Notes: generated from the letters alone by a model not told the origin. Positions 7,537 through 18,698 are shown, counted from the stretch's first letter. The stretch: DNA of 64,000 bases from Aquimarina sp. AU58 (GCF_900312745.1 NZ_OMPD01000009.1:124001-188000), one strand, 5' to 3'. Numbers and translations: made by a program.

Positions 7537-9135
7537 TTATATGTATTGATATGCTCTGGTGGTAAGAAATTCTTCAAACTCATCAGATGTTACCAGTTGT
7601 TCGAATATCTGGATGGCATTTTGATAATTTTCGGTTTCGAAGAGTGCGTTTCCTACCTGCTTTTTAATTACCTCAAGTTCATCTTTAAAAAGAGTAATGA
7701 ATAATGAGTTATTAAGTGTTCTGCTATCTTCTAAGACTACTTCCTGTTGTAGCCATTGCCATATTTGAGTTCTGCTAATTTCTGCAGTAGCAGCATCTTC
7801 CATAAGATGGTATAATGCTACTGCTCCATTCCCTCCCAACCAGGTGGCGATATAATGAATTCCTACATTAATATTTTGCCGTATTCCTTTTTCGGTAATC
7901 GTACCTTTTGGGATCGCTAAAAGATCATTTTCGGTAATGTTTATATCATCACGTTTTACATCCATTTGATTTGGATTTGGCATATGAGTATCAAATACAC
8001 GCATTGCCAGTGCTACCAATCCCGGATGTGCTACCCATGTGCCGTCATGACCGTTTTTTACTTCTCGCTCTTTGTCTGCTTGTACTTTGGCATATGCAAT
8101 TGCATTTCTACCTTCGTCTTCTTTAATTGGGATTTGTGCAGCCATGCCACCAATTGCCAGGATATTTCTTTTGTGACATCTTTGAATTACCAGCTTGCTA
8201 TATGCATCCATAAATGGACTGGTCATTGTTACCTGGGCACGATCAGGAACTACAAAACCTGGGTGATTTCTTAGTTTTTTGATATAGCTAAAAATATAAT
8301 CCCATCTTCCGCAATTCAGTCCAACGATGTGATCTTTTAATGCATAGATAATTTCATCGAGTTGAAAACTTGCTGTAATAGTTTCTACCAAAACCGTCAC
8401 CTTTACTGTTCCGTGTTTGATGCCTAAGTAGTTTTCAGAAAAATCAATTACGTCGTTCCACCATATAGCTTCAGTAAAATGCTCTAGTTTAGGGATGTAA
8501 TAATAAGGCCCGGTACCGTTTTCTTTAAGCTGTTCATTGTTATGAAACAGGTATAAAGCAAAATCAAATAGAGAAGCAGATACTTCTTCACCTTTTGATA
8601 AAAGATGTTTTTCATTAAGATGTAAGCCTCTGGGTCGTACGATTAATGTGGCTGTTTTTTCGTTAAGCCTGTAGGTTTTATCTTTTTTAGGGTTATAAAA
8701 CGAAATAGTTTTGTTAACCGCATCTTTTAGGTTTTTTTGCCCTTGAAGACAGTTCTCCCAAAGCGGAGCATTGCTATCCTCGAAGTCGGCCATAAATGTT
8801 TTGGCTCCAGAGTTTAAAGCGTTAATAACCATTTTTCTGTCGACAGGTCCTGTGATTTCGACTCTTCGATCTTGTAGATCCATAGGAATTGGCGCAGCTG
8901 CCCATTCGCTATTGCGAATCTCTTTGGTGTTTTCTGGGAAAGAAGGATGAGTTCCCAGATCAAATAGTTGTTGCTGGCTTTGGCGATTTTTTAAAAGGAC
9001 TAATCGTCTTTCGTTAAAACGATCTTGTAAGGCCTCTAAAAAAATCAGGGCTCCATCGGTCAATATCTCTGGATGGTAGTTTTTAACTTCTTTGGTGAAG
9101 CTAATTTTCTGATTAAGGTTTGTCTGTGTTTCCAT
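7537..9135 (-). CDS. aceB: Malate synthase A
   Basis: 532 residues, the same size as E. coli AceB. It condenses glyoxylate with acetyl-CoA to malate, completing the shunt begun by AceA. Visible family elements are the MADFEDSNAP stretch, RPRGLHLNEKH with the catalytic Arg, LVETITASFQLDEI with the Mg-binding Glu, LNCGRWDYIFS, and the C-terminal TWLGGNGAV. It is the promoter-proximal gene of aceBA. The 88-nt gap to the divergent regulator gene holds a perfect palindrome and further half-sites, so repression or activation by that regulator is likely. Confidence 0.97.
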   Translation of the reverse strand: METQTNLNQKISFTKEVKNYHPEILTDGALIFLEALQDRFNERRLVLLKNRQSQQQLFDLGTHPSFPENTKEIRNSEWAAAPIPMDLQDRRVEITGPVDRKMVINALNSGAKTFMADFEDSNAPLWENCLQGQKNLKDAVNKTISFYNPKKDKTYRLNEKTATLIVRPRGLHLNEKHLLSKGEEVSASLFDFALYLFHNNEQLKENGTGPYYYIPKLEHFTEAIWWNDVIDFSENYLGIKHGTVKVTVLVETITASFQLDEIIYALKDHIVGLNCGRWDYIFSYIKKLRNHPGFVVPDRAQVTMTSPFMDAYSKLVIQRCHKRNILAIGGMAAQIPIKEDEGRNAIAYAKVQADKEREVKNGHDGTWVAHPGLVALAMRVFDTHMPNPNQMDVKRDDINITENDLLAIPKGTITEKGIRQNINVGIHYIATWLGGNGAVALYHLMEDAATAEISRTQIWQWLQQEVVLEDSRTLNNSLFITLFKDELEVIKKQVGNALFETENYQNAIQIFEQLVTSDEFEEFLTTRAYQYI

Positions 9136-9151
9136 AACTTATATCGTTTGA

Positions 9152-9210
9152 GTGAACAATATTATAAAAAAGTTTTTTACAAAACAAGCGAACGTTCGCT
9201 AAATGTGAAC
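9152..9210. promoter_or_regulatory. Operator-like palindrome with flanking half-sites in the aceB/regulator gap
   Basis: AGCGAACGTTCGCT at 9187-9200 is a perfect 14-bp palindrome made of two GCGAAC halves. Two direct copies of the related half GTGAAC flank it at 9152-9157 and 9205-9210. The elements fill the centre of the divergent intergenic region. Confidence 0.7.
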
Positions 9211-9238
9211 TTTTTGTTTTTTCGTGAATTACGCAAAA

Positions 9239-10738
9239 ATGGTTACTTTTGAACCTATGGCGATAGCAGAAGAATATATTAGGTTGATTTTTGGACTGAA
9301 AATCAAGCAGATACGAACAGAAAAGGATTTGTCTCTTTTCGGATTGTCAAAGTTATGCGGGCTTTCTAAATCGTATTTAAATGAAATAGAAAAAGGAAAA
9401 AAGTACCCTAAGACAGATAAAATTATCAAACTTGCAGAGACATTTGATGTTCCTTATGATAATTTGGTTTCTCTAAAATTAGATAAAAACCTGGCGCCAA
9501 TTGGTGAAATTTTACAATCTGGAATACTAGATGAGATTCCGTTAGAATTGTTTGGTATACAGCAAAGCGATTTAATTGATATTATAGCTAATGCACCATC
9601 AAAAGTAAATGCGTTTATAAGTACGATTATTGAAATTGCACAGCATTATAATATGAGTCGTGAAGGTTTTTACCTGGCTTCTTTACGATCTTATCAAGAA
9701 GCGCATAACAACTTTTTTAAGGATCTAGAAGATAAGGCTTTGCGATGTGCTAACTCATATCAGTTGGATTTAAGTGGAAAAATTACTTCGGCTGATTTAG
9801 AAGATATTCTTAAGGAAGAATATGGATATACGATTAATGTTGCCGGGATTCCTAAACAGGAAGAATTGGATAATCTGAGATCGGTATTTGTGCCCTCTAC
9901 AAAAACACTATTGTTGTCAGATCGAGTAGATGAGGCTCAAAAAACGTTTATCTATGCCAAGGAGTTGGGATATCAATATCTGGAAATTACCGAAAGACCT
10001 TATACCTTTTCATGGATAAAGTATGATAATTTTGAAGAAGTGTTACATAATTTTTATGCGTCGTACTTTGCTGGTGTCTTAATTATTCCCAGAGCTCATT
10101 TGAAAGAACACCTTAAAGAATTATTTTCAATGAAACGATTCTCTGAGAAAGCTTTTCATAAGATTATGAAATTGTATAATGCTTCTCCAGAATCTTTTTA
10201 TCAACGTCTTACTAATGTATTACCAAAAGATTTTGGTATGCAAAATGTATTCTTTCTTCGGTTTACTCATAAACTAGGAGCAGAGAAGTTTAATTTGGTT
10301 AAAGAGTTACATATCACGCACCAACAGCAACCTCATGCTAATGAGGTGAATGAGCATTACTGCAGACGATGGATGGCTATTAAGATTTTGCAGCATACGG
10401 CTACTAAAGATTTGGAGTATGCATTTAATATTCAAATCTCTGATTATGTAGATACGGATCAACAGTATTTGGTGTTTACTTCGGCGACAAAGGATCCTTT
10501 TAAAAAAGACTATTATCGTAGTATAGGGATTGGATTTTTGAAATCTTCTACTCTAGAGAAAAAAATCAATTTTGTTAATGATCCAAAAATATTAAAAGAA
10601 AAAGTGGGGGTTACTTGCGAATCATGTTCGCTAGTAGATTGTGAAGTTAGAATGGCTCCTCCCAAACAACTATTAGCTAAGGAGAAACATAAAAAGACGG
10701 CAGAGTTGGTAGAAGGTATTATGAAGCAATATTCTTAG
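9239..10738 (+). CDS. XRE-family regulator of the RamB/ScfR type (DUF2083)
   Basis: About 499 residues from the ATG at 9239. A GTG at 9224 and an ATG at 9257 are also in frame. An N-terminal HTH (residues about 20-75, FGLSKLCGLSKSYLNEIEKG) is followed by an IrrE-like region and a C-terminal DUF2083 with Cys residues in CESCSLVDCEVRMAPP. RamB, ScfR and relatives control acetate, propionate or glyoxylate-cycle genes in actinobacteria. Divergence from aceBA supports the same job here. In the segment where IrrE peptidases carry HExxH this protein reads AKELGY, so peptidase activity is unlikely. The Cys cluster may bind a metal. Confidence 0.85.
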   Translation: MVTFEPMAIAEEYIRLIFGLKIKQIRTEKDLSLFGLSKLCGLSKSYLNEIEKGKKYPKTDKIIKLAETFDVPYDNLVSLKLDKNLAPIGEILQSGILDEIPLELFGIQQSDLIDIIANAPSKVNAFISTIIEIAQHYNMSREGFYLASLRSYQEAHNNFFKDLEDKALRCANSYQLDLSGKITSADLEDILKEEYGYTINVAGIPKQEELDNLRSVFVPSTKTLLLSDRVDEAQKTFIYAKELGYQYLEITERPYTFSWIKYDNFEEVLHNFYASYFAGVLIIPRAHLKEHLKELFSMKRFSEKAFHKIMKLYNASPESFYQRLTNVLPKDFGMQNVFFLRFTHKLGAEKFNLVKELHITHQQQPHANEVNEHYCRRWMAIKILQHTATKDLEYAFNIQISDYVDTDQQYLVFTSATKDPFKKDYYRSIGIGFLKSSTLEKKINFVNDPKILKEKVGVTCESCSLVDCEVRMAPPKQLLAKEKHKKTAELVEGIMKQYS

Positions 10739-10775
10739 TGTTAGATAAGTTTATAGACTGCCTTTTCGGTAAAAG

Positions 10776-10809
10776 AAAACCCCATCCTAAGTTTTCAGAA
10801 TGGGGTTTT
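10776..10809. terminator. Bidirectional hairpin terminator
   Basis: AAAACCCCAT (10776-10785) pairs perfectly with ATGGGGTTTT (10800-10809). It lies between the convergent regulator and groL genes. Confidence 0.85.
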
Positions 10810-10868
10810 GTATTCTTAACAAATTTATATTCACAAACTTGCTAAATATTTTTACTGTCGCCGGGCGA

Positions 10869-12525
<1,657 letters not shown>

Positions 12526-12620
12526 TAAAATCCAAATCTCAACATTCAAAACTTCCTTTTCATAGAATATATTGAATAAAGCAGTGGATTTGTTTTTTGT
12601 GATTTTTAAATTGATACTCC

Positions 12621-12896
12621 TTATACGATGGCAAGGATGTCATCCTCACGCATGATTAAATAATCCTTTCCATCTAATTTTAATTCGGTACCAGCGTATT
12701 TACCATAAAGTACGGTATCACCAACTTTAACAGTCATATCGTGATCTTTTTTACCGCCACCTACAGCAGCTACTTTACCTTTTTGTTGTTTTTCCTGGGC
12801 TGAGTCAGGAATAAATAATCCTGATGCTGTTTGCGTCTCTGCAGGAAGTGGCTCTACAACCACACGGTCTGAAAGAGGTTTGATGTTTACTCCCAT
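12621..12896 (-). CDS. groS: Co-chaperonin GroES
   Basis: 91 residues. It forms the heptameric lid of GroEL. Conserved segments are IKPLSDRVVVEP at the start, a mobile loop (ETQTASGLFIPD), and DTVLYGKYAGTE. It is first in the groSL operon. A hairpin at 12995-13028 isolates the operon from secG upstream, so groSL should have its own promoter in 12897-12994. Confidence 0.97.
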   Translation of the reverse strand: MGVNIKPLSDRVVVEPLPAETQTASGLFIPDSAQEKQQKGKVAAVGGGKKDHDMTVKVGDTVLYGKYAGTELKLDGKDYLIMREDDILAIV

Positions 12897-12994
12897 TATG
12901 ATTTGTTGTTTTTTTTGTTAAAATTAAAATGAAATCTTCGATGCTTCTTATTTCAGAAATTATGCCAGTGGGGCGATACTGACAAATTGAAACA

Positions 12995-13028
12995 AAAAAT
13001 GTCGACTATATGACAAGTCGACATTTTT
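12995..13028 (-). terminator. Terminator of the secG operon
   Basis: A perfect 12-bp stem (12995-13006 with 13017-13028) containing GTCGAC, with a 10-nt loop. On the minus strand it lies directly after secG and ends in a T-rich run. Confidence 0.8.
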
Positions 13029-13051
13029 GTTGTTGTTTTTTTTAATAGATG

Positions 13052-13381
13052 TTATTCTTTGTCATCATTTTGTGTTGCCGGAGGAGTAACAGGAGTTTCT
13101 ATCTGAACATCCTCGGTATTAACTTTTGATTCGGGAATAGAGCTTCCGCCCATTAAATCTATATTAGATAACAGGATTAATACCAGTAATAGTGTAGCTA
13201 AAGTCCAGGTACTCTTGTCTAAGAAATCTGTAGTCTTTTTTACACCACCTAGTTGTTGTGTTCCGCCACCACCAAAAGAAGAAGATAATCCACCTCCTTT
13301 AGGGTTCTGTACCATAATTACTACTACCAGTAAAAAAGATACGATAACGATTAGGATTAAGAATATTGAAAACGTTGTCAT
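13052..13381 (-). CDS. secG: Preprotein translocase subunit SecG
   Basis: 109 residues with two membrane helices (about 4-22 and 58-76) around a Gly-rich cytoplasmic loop (NPKGGGLSSSFGGGGTQQLGG), the SecG hallmark. It assists SecYE during protein export. The hydrophilic tail of about 30 residues is usual in Bacteroidota. Only 7 nt separate it from the upstream TPR gene, so it is last in the miaB-sigma54 activator-lptE-TPR-secG series. Confidence 0.93.
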   Translation of the reverse strand: MTTFSIFLILIVIVSFLLVVVIMVQNPKGGGLSSSFGGGGTQQLGGVKKTTDFLDKSTWTLATLLLVLILLSNIDLMGGSSIPESKVNTEDVQIETPVTPPATQNDDKE

Positions 13382-13388
13382 TATATTG

Positions 13389-14345
13389 TTATTTATTTTC
13401 TTGTAATTTTTTTATCGCTCGAATTTGGTCTGCAAAGAAACCACTTTTTTCGGGATTTTTCAAAATTAATATGTTATAAGCCTGAATTGCTTTTTTATAG
13501 TTTTTCTGAACCAAATATACTCTGGCCAAAGTTTCTGTCATTAATTCGTCTGAAGGAACTAGATTTTCCTTAGCCAGATTGCGTGCAGGAGTATTCTTGG
13601 CAGCAGGTTGTATCTTAGGATTGTTAGCGATAAACTCATCTATCAAATTGAATTTATGTTTTTGATCTAATGATTTAACAGGTTTTTGTTCTTCAACTTC
13701 AGGAATCGGAGCTTTGATTTCCTGATCAGAATCTCTGTCTATTGGGTGTAAAGAGGTTAGTTTTAACCATTCTGCAAAAGAATGTGTTTCTTTTTTATTA
13801 AAATCCAGAGGTTTATCAATTTGTAAAGTTTCTTCTGGAGTTTTGTTTTTATTTTGAATATTTTTTGTTTGATCTTTTTCTGTTATATCAGGAGTTGCAG
13901 ACTTAGCAATTTCAATTTGTTTAAGAGTGCTGTTTTCTTTTCTTTCAGAAAATAATTTGGGATCCAGAACATTTTCTGCTTCTTTCATTTTCATTCTTAC
14001 AGCATCATCCATAGCTATTCTCGGAAGCATTTTAATCTCTTCTGGATCGATAACTGTTATATCAGACTTATGTTTCTTTTTTACTTCTTCGGTAATGTTA
14101 CTTTCTTTAAAAAGATCAGAGGTGATAAAATCAAATAATACACTGCGATCTGTAGTGTATGCTGCCGTGGTCTTTAATTCCTGGTTGTACCTAAAACTTT
14201 CCTGATCTTTTAAGGATTTTAATACCAATGCTCTTGCCGACTGAAAATACGGAAATGTCCTTGTAATTTTTTCAAGGGATTTTGCCTGCTCCTTATTAAG
14301 CTGGGCAGGATTTTGAAGCAAATATGAAAACTCTTTAATATTCAA
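13389..14345 (-). CDS. TPR-containing hypothetical protein of the secG operon
   Basis: 318 residues. The N-terminal 70 residues (MNIKEFSYLLQNP, then FPYFQSARALVLKSLKD) recur in Bacteroidota proteins encoded next to secG. The middle is charged and probably disordered, and the last 55 residues form a TPR pair (ETLARVYLVQKNYKKAIQAY). No signal peptide is seen, so it is likely cytoplasmic. Its position between lptE and secG suggests a part in envelope export, but no function is known to me. Confidence 0.75.
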   Translation of the reverse strand: MNIKEFSYLLQNPAQLNKEQAKSLEKITRTFPYFQSARALVLKSLKDQESFRYNQELKTTAAYTTDRSVLFDFITSDLFKESNITEEVKKKHKSDITVIDPEEIKMLPRIAMDDAVRMKMKEAENVLDPKLFSERKENSTLKQIEIAKSATPDITEKDQTKNIQNKNKTPEETLQIDKPLDFNKKETHSFAEWLKLTSLHPIDRDSDQEIKAPIPEVEEQKPVKSLDQKHKFNLIDEFIANNPKIQPAAKNTPARNLAKENLVPSDELMTETLARVYLVQKNYKKAIQAYNILILKNPEKSGFFADQIRAIKKLQENK

Positions 14346-14398
14346 CTAGTACTAATTATATATATTATTTAACTCTTTGATAGAGTTTACTATTGTTT

Positions 14399-14908
14399 TT
14401 ACCATCTGGCCAGTGTGGCATTAAACATATCTTGCGTGATTCTTTCAAAAATTACATCCAAGGCTTGATCTCTTATCGTATTTTCTGATGAAGAAGCGGG
14501 ATAATCAAAGAAAAAAGAAAAACGCTGTTCTAGGTCTTGAGTTGGGTCTTTTGTGTCATAAAACCTCATGTTTATGGCAATCGTCAATCGGTTTTGAGCA
14601 GCTGTTATGTTTGATGTTGCTGTATTTGGTGAAACATAATCTTGTACGATTTCTCCTTCGTAGATGATATCTCCTCCAGAAGTAGATAAACTAAGATTAG
14701 TTTGATTAAGGATTAAATCTTGTAGCTGATTTGTAAAGGTTTGGTCGGCTCCAGGAAAAATTCTTGGGGATTGGTTTTGGAAAAAATTAACTTGAAATGT
14801 TTTTGTGTCGGGAGAAATATTTGTTCCGGTAAAGGAGTATACTCCGCATCCCTGAAGCAAGACCATTACGATTAGTATCGCTGCTATATATTTTAATTTT
14901 CTCATCAA
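14399..14908 (-). CDS. lptE: LPS assembly lipoprotein LptE
   Basis: 169 residues. The lipoprotein signal ends in LQGC with Cys21. The following GVYSFTGTNISPDTKTFQV, then FTNQLQDLI and a beta-rich body, matches the Bacteroidota LptE family, which plugs the LptD barrel in the outer membrane for LPS insertion. Its start codon lies 2 nt after the stop of the sigma-54 activator gene, implying translational coupling. LptD is not in the window. Confidence 0.87.
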   Translation of the reverse strand: MMRKLKYIAAILIVMVLLQGCGVYSFTGTNISPDTKTFQVNFFQNQSPRIFPGADQTFTNQLQDLILNQTNLSLSTSGGDIIYEGEIVQDYVSPNTATSNITAAQNRLTIAINMRFYDTKDPTQDLEQRFSFFFDYPASSSENTIRDQALDVIFERITQDMFNATLARW

Positions 14909-14910
14909 TG

Positions 14911-16176
14911 TTATAAATCGTATTGTTTTATTTTTCTGTACAAGGTACGTTCACTAATTCCTAATTCTTCTGCCGCTGCTTTACGTTTACCTCTATGGCG
15001 TTCTAGAGATTTTTTAATCAATTCTAGTTCTTTATCATGCAATGATAATGTTTCTTCTTCTTCAATTTCTTCGGCAAAATGGTATTTATCATCTTCTTGT
15101 CGCTGAATTGCAATTTGAGACGGTATTTCGAGTACTTCAGAGGTTGTTGCTGGTCTCTGAGGTTCTTCAAAATGTGTTTCTTCTTCCTTCTCCTGATAAA
15201 TTTTTTGAATTAACCTTTCGTTATCTTTTTGTACTTGTTGTGTGTTACCACTTTGCATTAGCTCCATGGTTAGTTTTTTGAGATCATTAAGATCACTTTT
15301 CATATCAAAAAGCACTTTGTACAATATTTCTCTTTCGTTACTGAAATCACTTTCTTTTTTATCTGCAGAAATCACTGCGGGTAAATTACTTCCGATATTT
15401 GGTAGATATCCATGTAAGGTAGCTCCTGTTATCGTTCTGTTTTGTTCAAGGACTGAAATTTGCTCTGCAATGTTGCGCAATTGTCTGATATTGCCACTCC
15501 AGTGGTATTTTTCTAGTAAGATAACTGCATCCTCACTTAACCGAATTGTAGGCATCTTATATTTGGTAGCAAAGTCGGAAGCGAATTTTCTGAATAGTAA
15601 ATGAATATCTTCTTTACGATCTCTAAGTGGAGGTAAAAGGATTTCTACTGTACTAAGGCGATAGTAAAGATCTTCTCTAAATTTACCTTTCTTAATTGCA
15701 TCAAACATATTAACATTGGTGGCTGCTACAATACGAACATCTGTTTTTTGAACTTTTGACGATCCTACTTTAATAAATTCACCATTCTCTAATACTCTTA
15801 ATAAACGTACTTGTGTAGTAAGTGGTAATTCTCCTACTTCGTCTAGGAATATCGTTCCGCCATCGGCTACTTCAAAATAACCATTTCGGGTTTGTGTAGC
15901 TCCTGTGAAAGCTCCTTTTTCGTGACCAAAAAGCTCACTATCTATTGTGCCTTCGGGTATTGCTCCACAGTTTACAGCAATGTACTTACCGTGTTTACGA
16001 TGAGACAGGGAGTGTATAATTTTAGGAATACTTTCTTTACCTACACCACTTTCTCCGGTCACTAAAACCGAAATATCGGTAGGAGCTACCTGGATCGCTT
16101 TTTCCACAGCACGGTTTAACTTAGGATCGTTTCCTATGATTCCGAATCGTTGTTTTATGGCTTGAATTGATTCCAT
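14911..16176 (-). CDS. Sigma-54-interacting transcriptional activator (AAA+, Fis HTH)
   Basis: 421 residues with no N-terminal receiver domain. The AAA+ core has Walker A GESGVGKE at 41-48, the sigma-54 contact loop GAFTGA at 88-93 and Walker B GGTIFLDE at about 106-113. A linker rich in Glu and Gln follows. The last 40 residues are a Fis-type HTH (RKAAAEELGISERTLYRKI). It hydrolyses ATP to open sigma-54 promoters. Lack of a sensor domain suggests control by abundance or by a partner. Its target is unknown. The position between miaB and lptE is conserved in Bacteroidota. Confidence 0.92.
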   Translation of the reverse strand: MESIQAIKQRFGIIGNDPKLNRAVEKAIQVAPTDISVLVTGESGVGKESIPKIIHSLSHRKHGKYIAVNCGAIPEGTIDSELFGHEKGAFTGATQTRNGYFEVADGGTIFLDEVGELPLTTQVRLLRVLENGEFIKVGSSKVQKTDVRIVAATNVNMFDAIKKGKFREDLYYRLSTVEILLPPLRDRKEDIHLLFRKFASDFATKYKMPTIRLSEDAVILLEKYHWSGNIRQLRNIAEQISVLEQNRTITGATLHGYLPNIGSNLPAVISADKKESDFSNEREILYKVLFDMKSDLNDLKKLTMELMQSGNTQQVQKDNERLIQKIYQEKEEETHFEEPQRPATTSEVLEIPSQIAIQRQEDDKYHFAEEIEEEETLSLHDKELELIKKSLERHRGKRKAAAEELGISERTLYRKIKQYDL

Positions 16177-16222
16177 TTATGGAGTTTGTTTTTTGTTTTA
16201 AATGTGTGCTATAAAGTTATCG

Positions 16223-17668
16223 TTAATTATTGTCAGAATATCCAATTGCTTCACCAAGTAAAGTTGCACTGGTACACTCATCGATACGAACCATTACAAA
16301 ATCTCCTATCTGATATTCTCCTTTAGGGAATATAGCTACAATATTTTTTGTAGTTCTCCCACTCCAATGTTGATCAGATTTTTTAGATTCTTTTTCAATT
16401 AATACTTCAAAAGTTTGTCCGATATAACTTTGATGTCTATAGGCACAGTGTGTTCGTTGTAAAGCAATAACTTCTGCGAGTCTTCGTTTTTTTACATCTT
16501 CGGGAACATCATCTTCTAATTTACGCTCGGCAAGTGTTCCTGGTCTTTCAGAATAAGCATACATATATCCATGCTCATATTTTACATATTCTAATAGAGA
16601 CAATGTATCTTGATGATCTTCTTCTGTTTCTGTAGGAAAACCAATAATCATATCCTGAGTAATTGAGCAATCCGGGATTATTTGTTTAATATTATCAATC
16701 AAATCCATGTATTCTTGTCGAGTATGTAAGCGATTCATTTCCTTAAGAATACGATCACTACCACTTTGTATAGGGAGGTGGATATGCTTACAGATATTTT
16801 TATGTTTTGCCATAATTTCTATCACATCTAATGTCATATCCTGAGGATTAGATGTAGAAAAACGAATACGTAATTTTGGATGTCTCTGGGCTGTCATATC
16901 CAGCAGTTTGGCAAAATCTACTGCTGTGGCTTTTTGAAAATCACTAGCGTTGCCAAAATCTTTTTTCAGGCCACCACCATACCATAAATAACTATCTACA
17001 TTTTGCCCTAATAAAGTAATTTCTTTAAAATTTTGAGCTACCAGGTCATCGATTTCTTTTAAGATGCTTTGGGGGTCGCGACTGCGTTCTCTACCTCTGG
17101 TAAATGGCACTACACAAAACGTACACATATTATCACAACCACGGGTAATAGATACAAAAGCAGAGACTCCATTGCTTTGTAAACGAACAGGTGCAATATC
17201 GCCATAAGTTTCTTCTTTAGAAAGGACAACATTAACCGCATTGCGTCCTGCATCTACTTCTTCGATCAGGTTGGGGAGATCTTTATATGCATCTGGCCCA
17301 ACGACAAGATCAACTATTTTTTCTTCTTCAAGGAATTTACTTTTTAGGCGTTCTGCCATACACCCCAGAACTCCAACTTTCATTCCTGGATTGATTCTTT
17401 TTACTGCATTATACTTTTCTAGTCTTTTTCTAACCGTTTGTTCGGCTTTTTCTCTAATAGAACAAGTGTTTACCAATACCAAATCAGCATCTTCAAGATG
17501 TTGTGTAGTGTTAAAACCTTCTTTGGCCAGAATGGAAGCAACAATTTCGCTATCGCTAAAATTCATCTGGCAACCGTAACTTTCTATAAAAAGCTTACGT
17601 TTATTTTCTTTGTTCTGATCAAGAGCAAGCGACTGTCCCTGTATACTTTCGTCAATAATCTTCTCCAT
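16223..17668 (-). CDS. miaB: tRNA-2-methylthio-N6-dimethylallyladenosine synthase MiaB
   Basis: 481 residues. This radical-SAM methylthiotransferase modifies i6A37 of tRNAs reading UNN codons. The N-terminal UPF0004 domain has the auxiliary-cluster cysteines Cys33, 69 and 103. The radical-SAM triad is CDNMCTFC at residues 178-185, followed by VVPFTRGRE. A C-terminal TRAM domain (about 410-475) binds RNA. RCC-type motifs of RimO are absent, favouring MiaB. It is first in the minus-strand series ending with secG. Confidence 0.96.
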   Translation of the reverse strand: MEKIIDESIQGQSLALDQNKENKRKLFIESYGCQMNFSDSEIVASILAKEGFNTTQHLEDADLVLVNTCSIREKAEQTVRKRLEKYNAVKRINPGMKVGVLGCMAERLKSKFLEEEKIVDLVVGPDAYKDLPNLIEEVDAGRNAVNVVLSKEETYGDIAPVRLQSNGVSAFVSITRGCDNMCTFCVVPFTRGRERSRDPQSILKEIDDLVAQNFKEITLLGQNVDSYLWYGGGLKKDFGNASDFQKATAVDFAKLLDMTAQRHPKLRIRFSTSNPQDMTLDVIEIMAKHKNICKHIHLPIQSGSDRILKEMNRLHTRQEYMDLIDNIKQIIPDCSITQDMIIGFPTETEEDHQDTLSLLEYVKYEHGYMYAYSERPGTLAERKLEDDVPEDVKKRRLAEVIALQRTHCAYRHQSYIGQTFEVLIEKESKKSDQHWSGRTTKNIVAIFPKGEYQIGDFVMVRIDECTSATLLGEAIGYSDNN

Positions 17669-17801
17669 AAAATAATTCCTTACCGATTGGGGTCAAATAG
17701 TGTGCAAAGATACTTTTTAATACGATTTGTGACAAAGTGGCAGGGATTTATTTTCTAAAAAATCTATATTTGATAACTTTCAACCGTAAAATGTAGATGT
17801 A

Positions 17802-18590
17802 ATGACAAATACACTCTTTGAGAAAATAGAAAACAGTAAGGCTATTGATTTTGGTGATATTTTTAATAAAAGTATTGAGCTTTTTAAAAAGGTATGGCTT
17901 CAGGGCTTTGTACACTTGCTTATTTCGATGTTGGTTATGCTTCCTTTATTTTTTGTGATGTATATTCCTGTTATTGCTCTTGCGGGCATATCAGGATTCG
18001 AAAATAGTTATGAAAGTTATGGTGACTATGGGTACCCTAGTGAAGAATTATCGGTAGGTCTAATGTTTTTATTTATTATACTGATTTTGATAGTAAGTAT
18101 GATTGCATCTGCACTTCAATTTGGGATTACCGCACATTTTTATAGAGTTTGTAAACAGGTAGATTTAGGTTTACCAGAGACATCTTCGTATTTTATGTTT
18201 CTTAAAGGGAAATATTTAGGAAAAGTGTTTACGCTGGCGATAGCAATATTTGGGATAGCAATTTTAGCTGCACTGTTATGTTATCTTCCGATTCTTTATG
18301 TAATGGTTCCGCTGCAGCTGTTAGGTGTTATATTTGCTTTTAATCCAGAGTATAGTGCTTCAGATCTTATAAAAGCTAGTTTTAAATTGGGTAATAAAAT
18401 TTGGGGAGTTTGTTTTGGTTTAATACTGGTGGCCTATATTTTGTCTCAATTAGTAGGGACGATATTATGTTTTGTAGGAGTGTTTTTTACGGCCTCTTTT
18501 GTTTATATGCCAATCTATTTCATATATAAGGATGCATTGGGTTTTGAAGATGACGAATTTGAAAACAAAGAAACATTATTTGTAAAATAA
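17802..18590 (+). CDS. Multi-pass membrane protein of unknown function
   Basis: 262 residues with hydrophobic stretches at about 33-62, 86-110, 141-180 and 200-240, giving five or six helices. The N-terminal amphipathic stretch (FGDIFNKSIELFKKVW) resembles the membrane domain found in glycerophosphodiester phosphodiesterase-like and DUF975-type proteins. No catalytic motif is visible. TATATTTG at 17765-17772 could be its -7 element. A strong terminator separates it from topA. Function unknown. Confidence 0.65.
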   Translation: MTNTLFEKIENSKAIDFGDIFNKSIELFKKVWLQGFVHLLISMLVMLPLFFVMYIPVIALAGISGFENSYESYGDYGYPSEELSVGLMFLFIILILIVSMIASALQFGITAHFYRVCKQVDLGLPETSSYFMFLKGKYLGKVFTLAIAIFGIAILAALLCYLPILYVMVPLQLLGVIFAFNPEYSASDLIKASFKLGNKIWGVCFGLILVAYILSQLVGTILCFVGVFFTASFVYMPIYFIYKDALGFEDDEFENKETLFVK

Positions 18591-18598
18591 AAAATAAG

Positions 18599-18625
18599 AA
18601 ACCTGCTGATCAGCAGGTTTTTTTT
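18599..18625 (+). terminator. Rho-independent terminator
   Basis: A 22-nt perfect palindrome (18599-18620) with the core CCTGCTGATCAGCAGG, followed by a run of eight T. Confidence 0.9.
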
Positions 18626-18650
18626 GAACTAATTTTTTTGATAAAGAATC

Positions 18651-18678
18651 TTGATATCAAAAAATTGATATACTTTTG
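18651..18678 (+). promoter_or_regulatory. Predicted topA promoter
   Basis: TTG at 18651-18653, a 17-nt spacer and TACTTTTG at 18671-18678, matching the Bacteroidota consensus. The topA ATG is 20 nt further on. Confidence 0.6.
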
Positions 18679-18698
18679 TCGTCAGAAATTAAAGGACT

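Noticed and set aside
12925..12965. Possible sigma-54 promoter (GG-N10-GA on the minus strand) upstream of groS
   Set aside because: The -12 element would be GA instead of GC, and the spacing match alone is weak. I did not list it.
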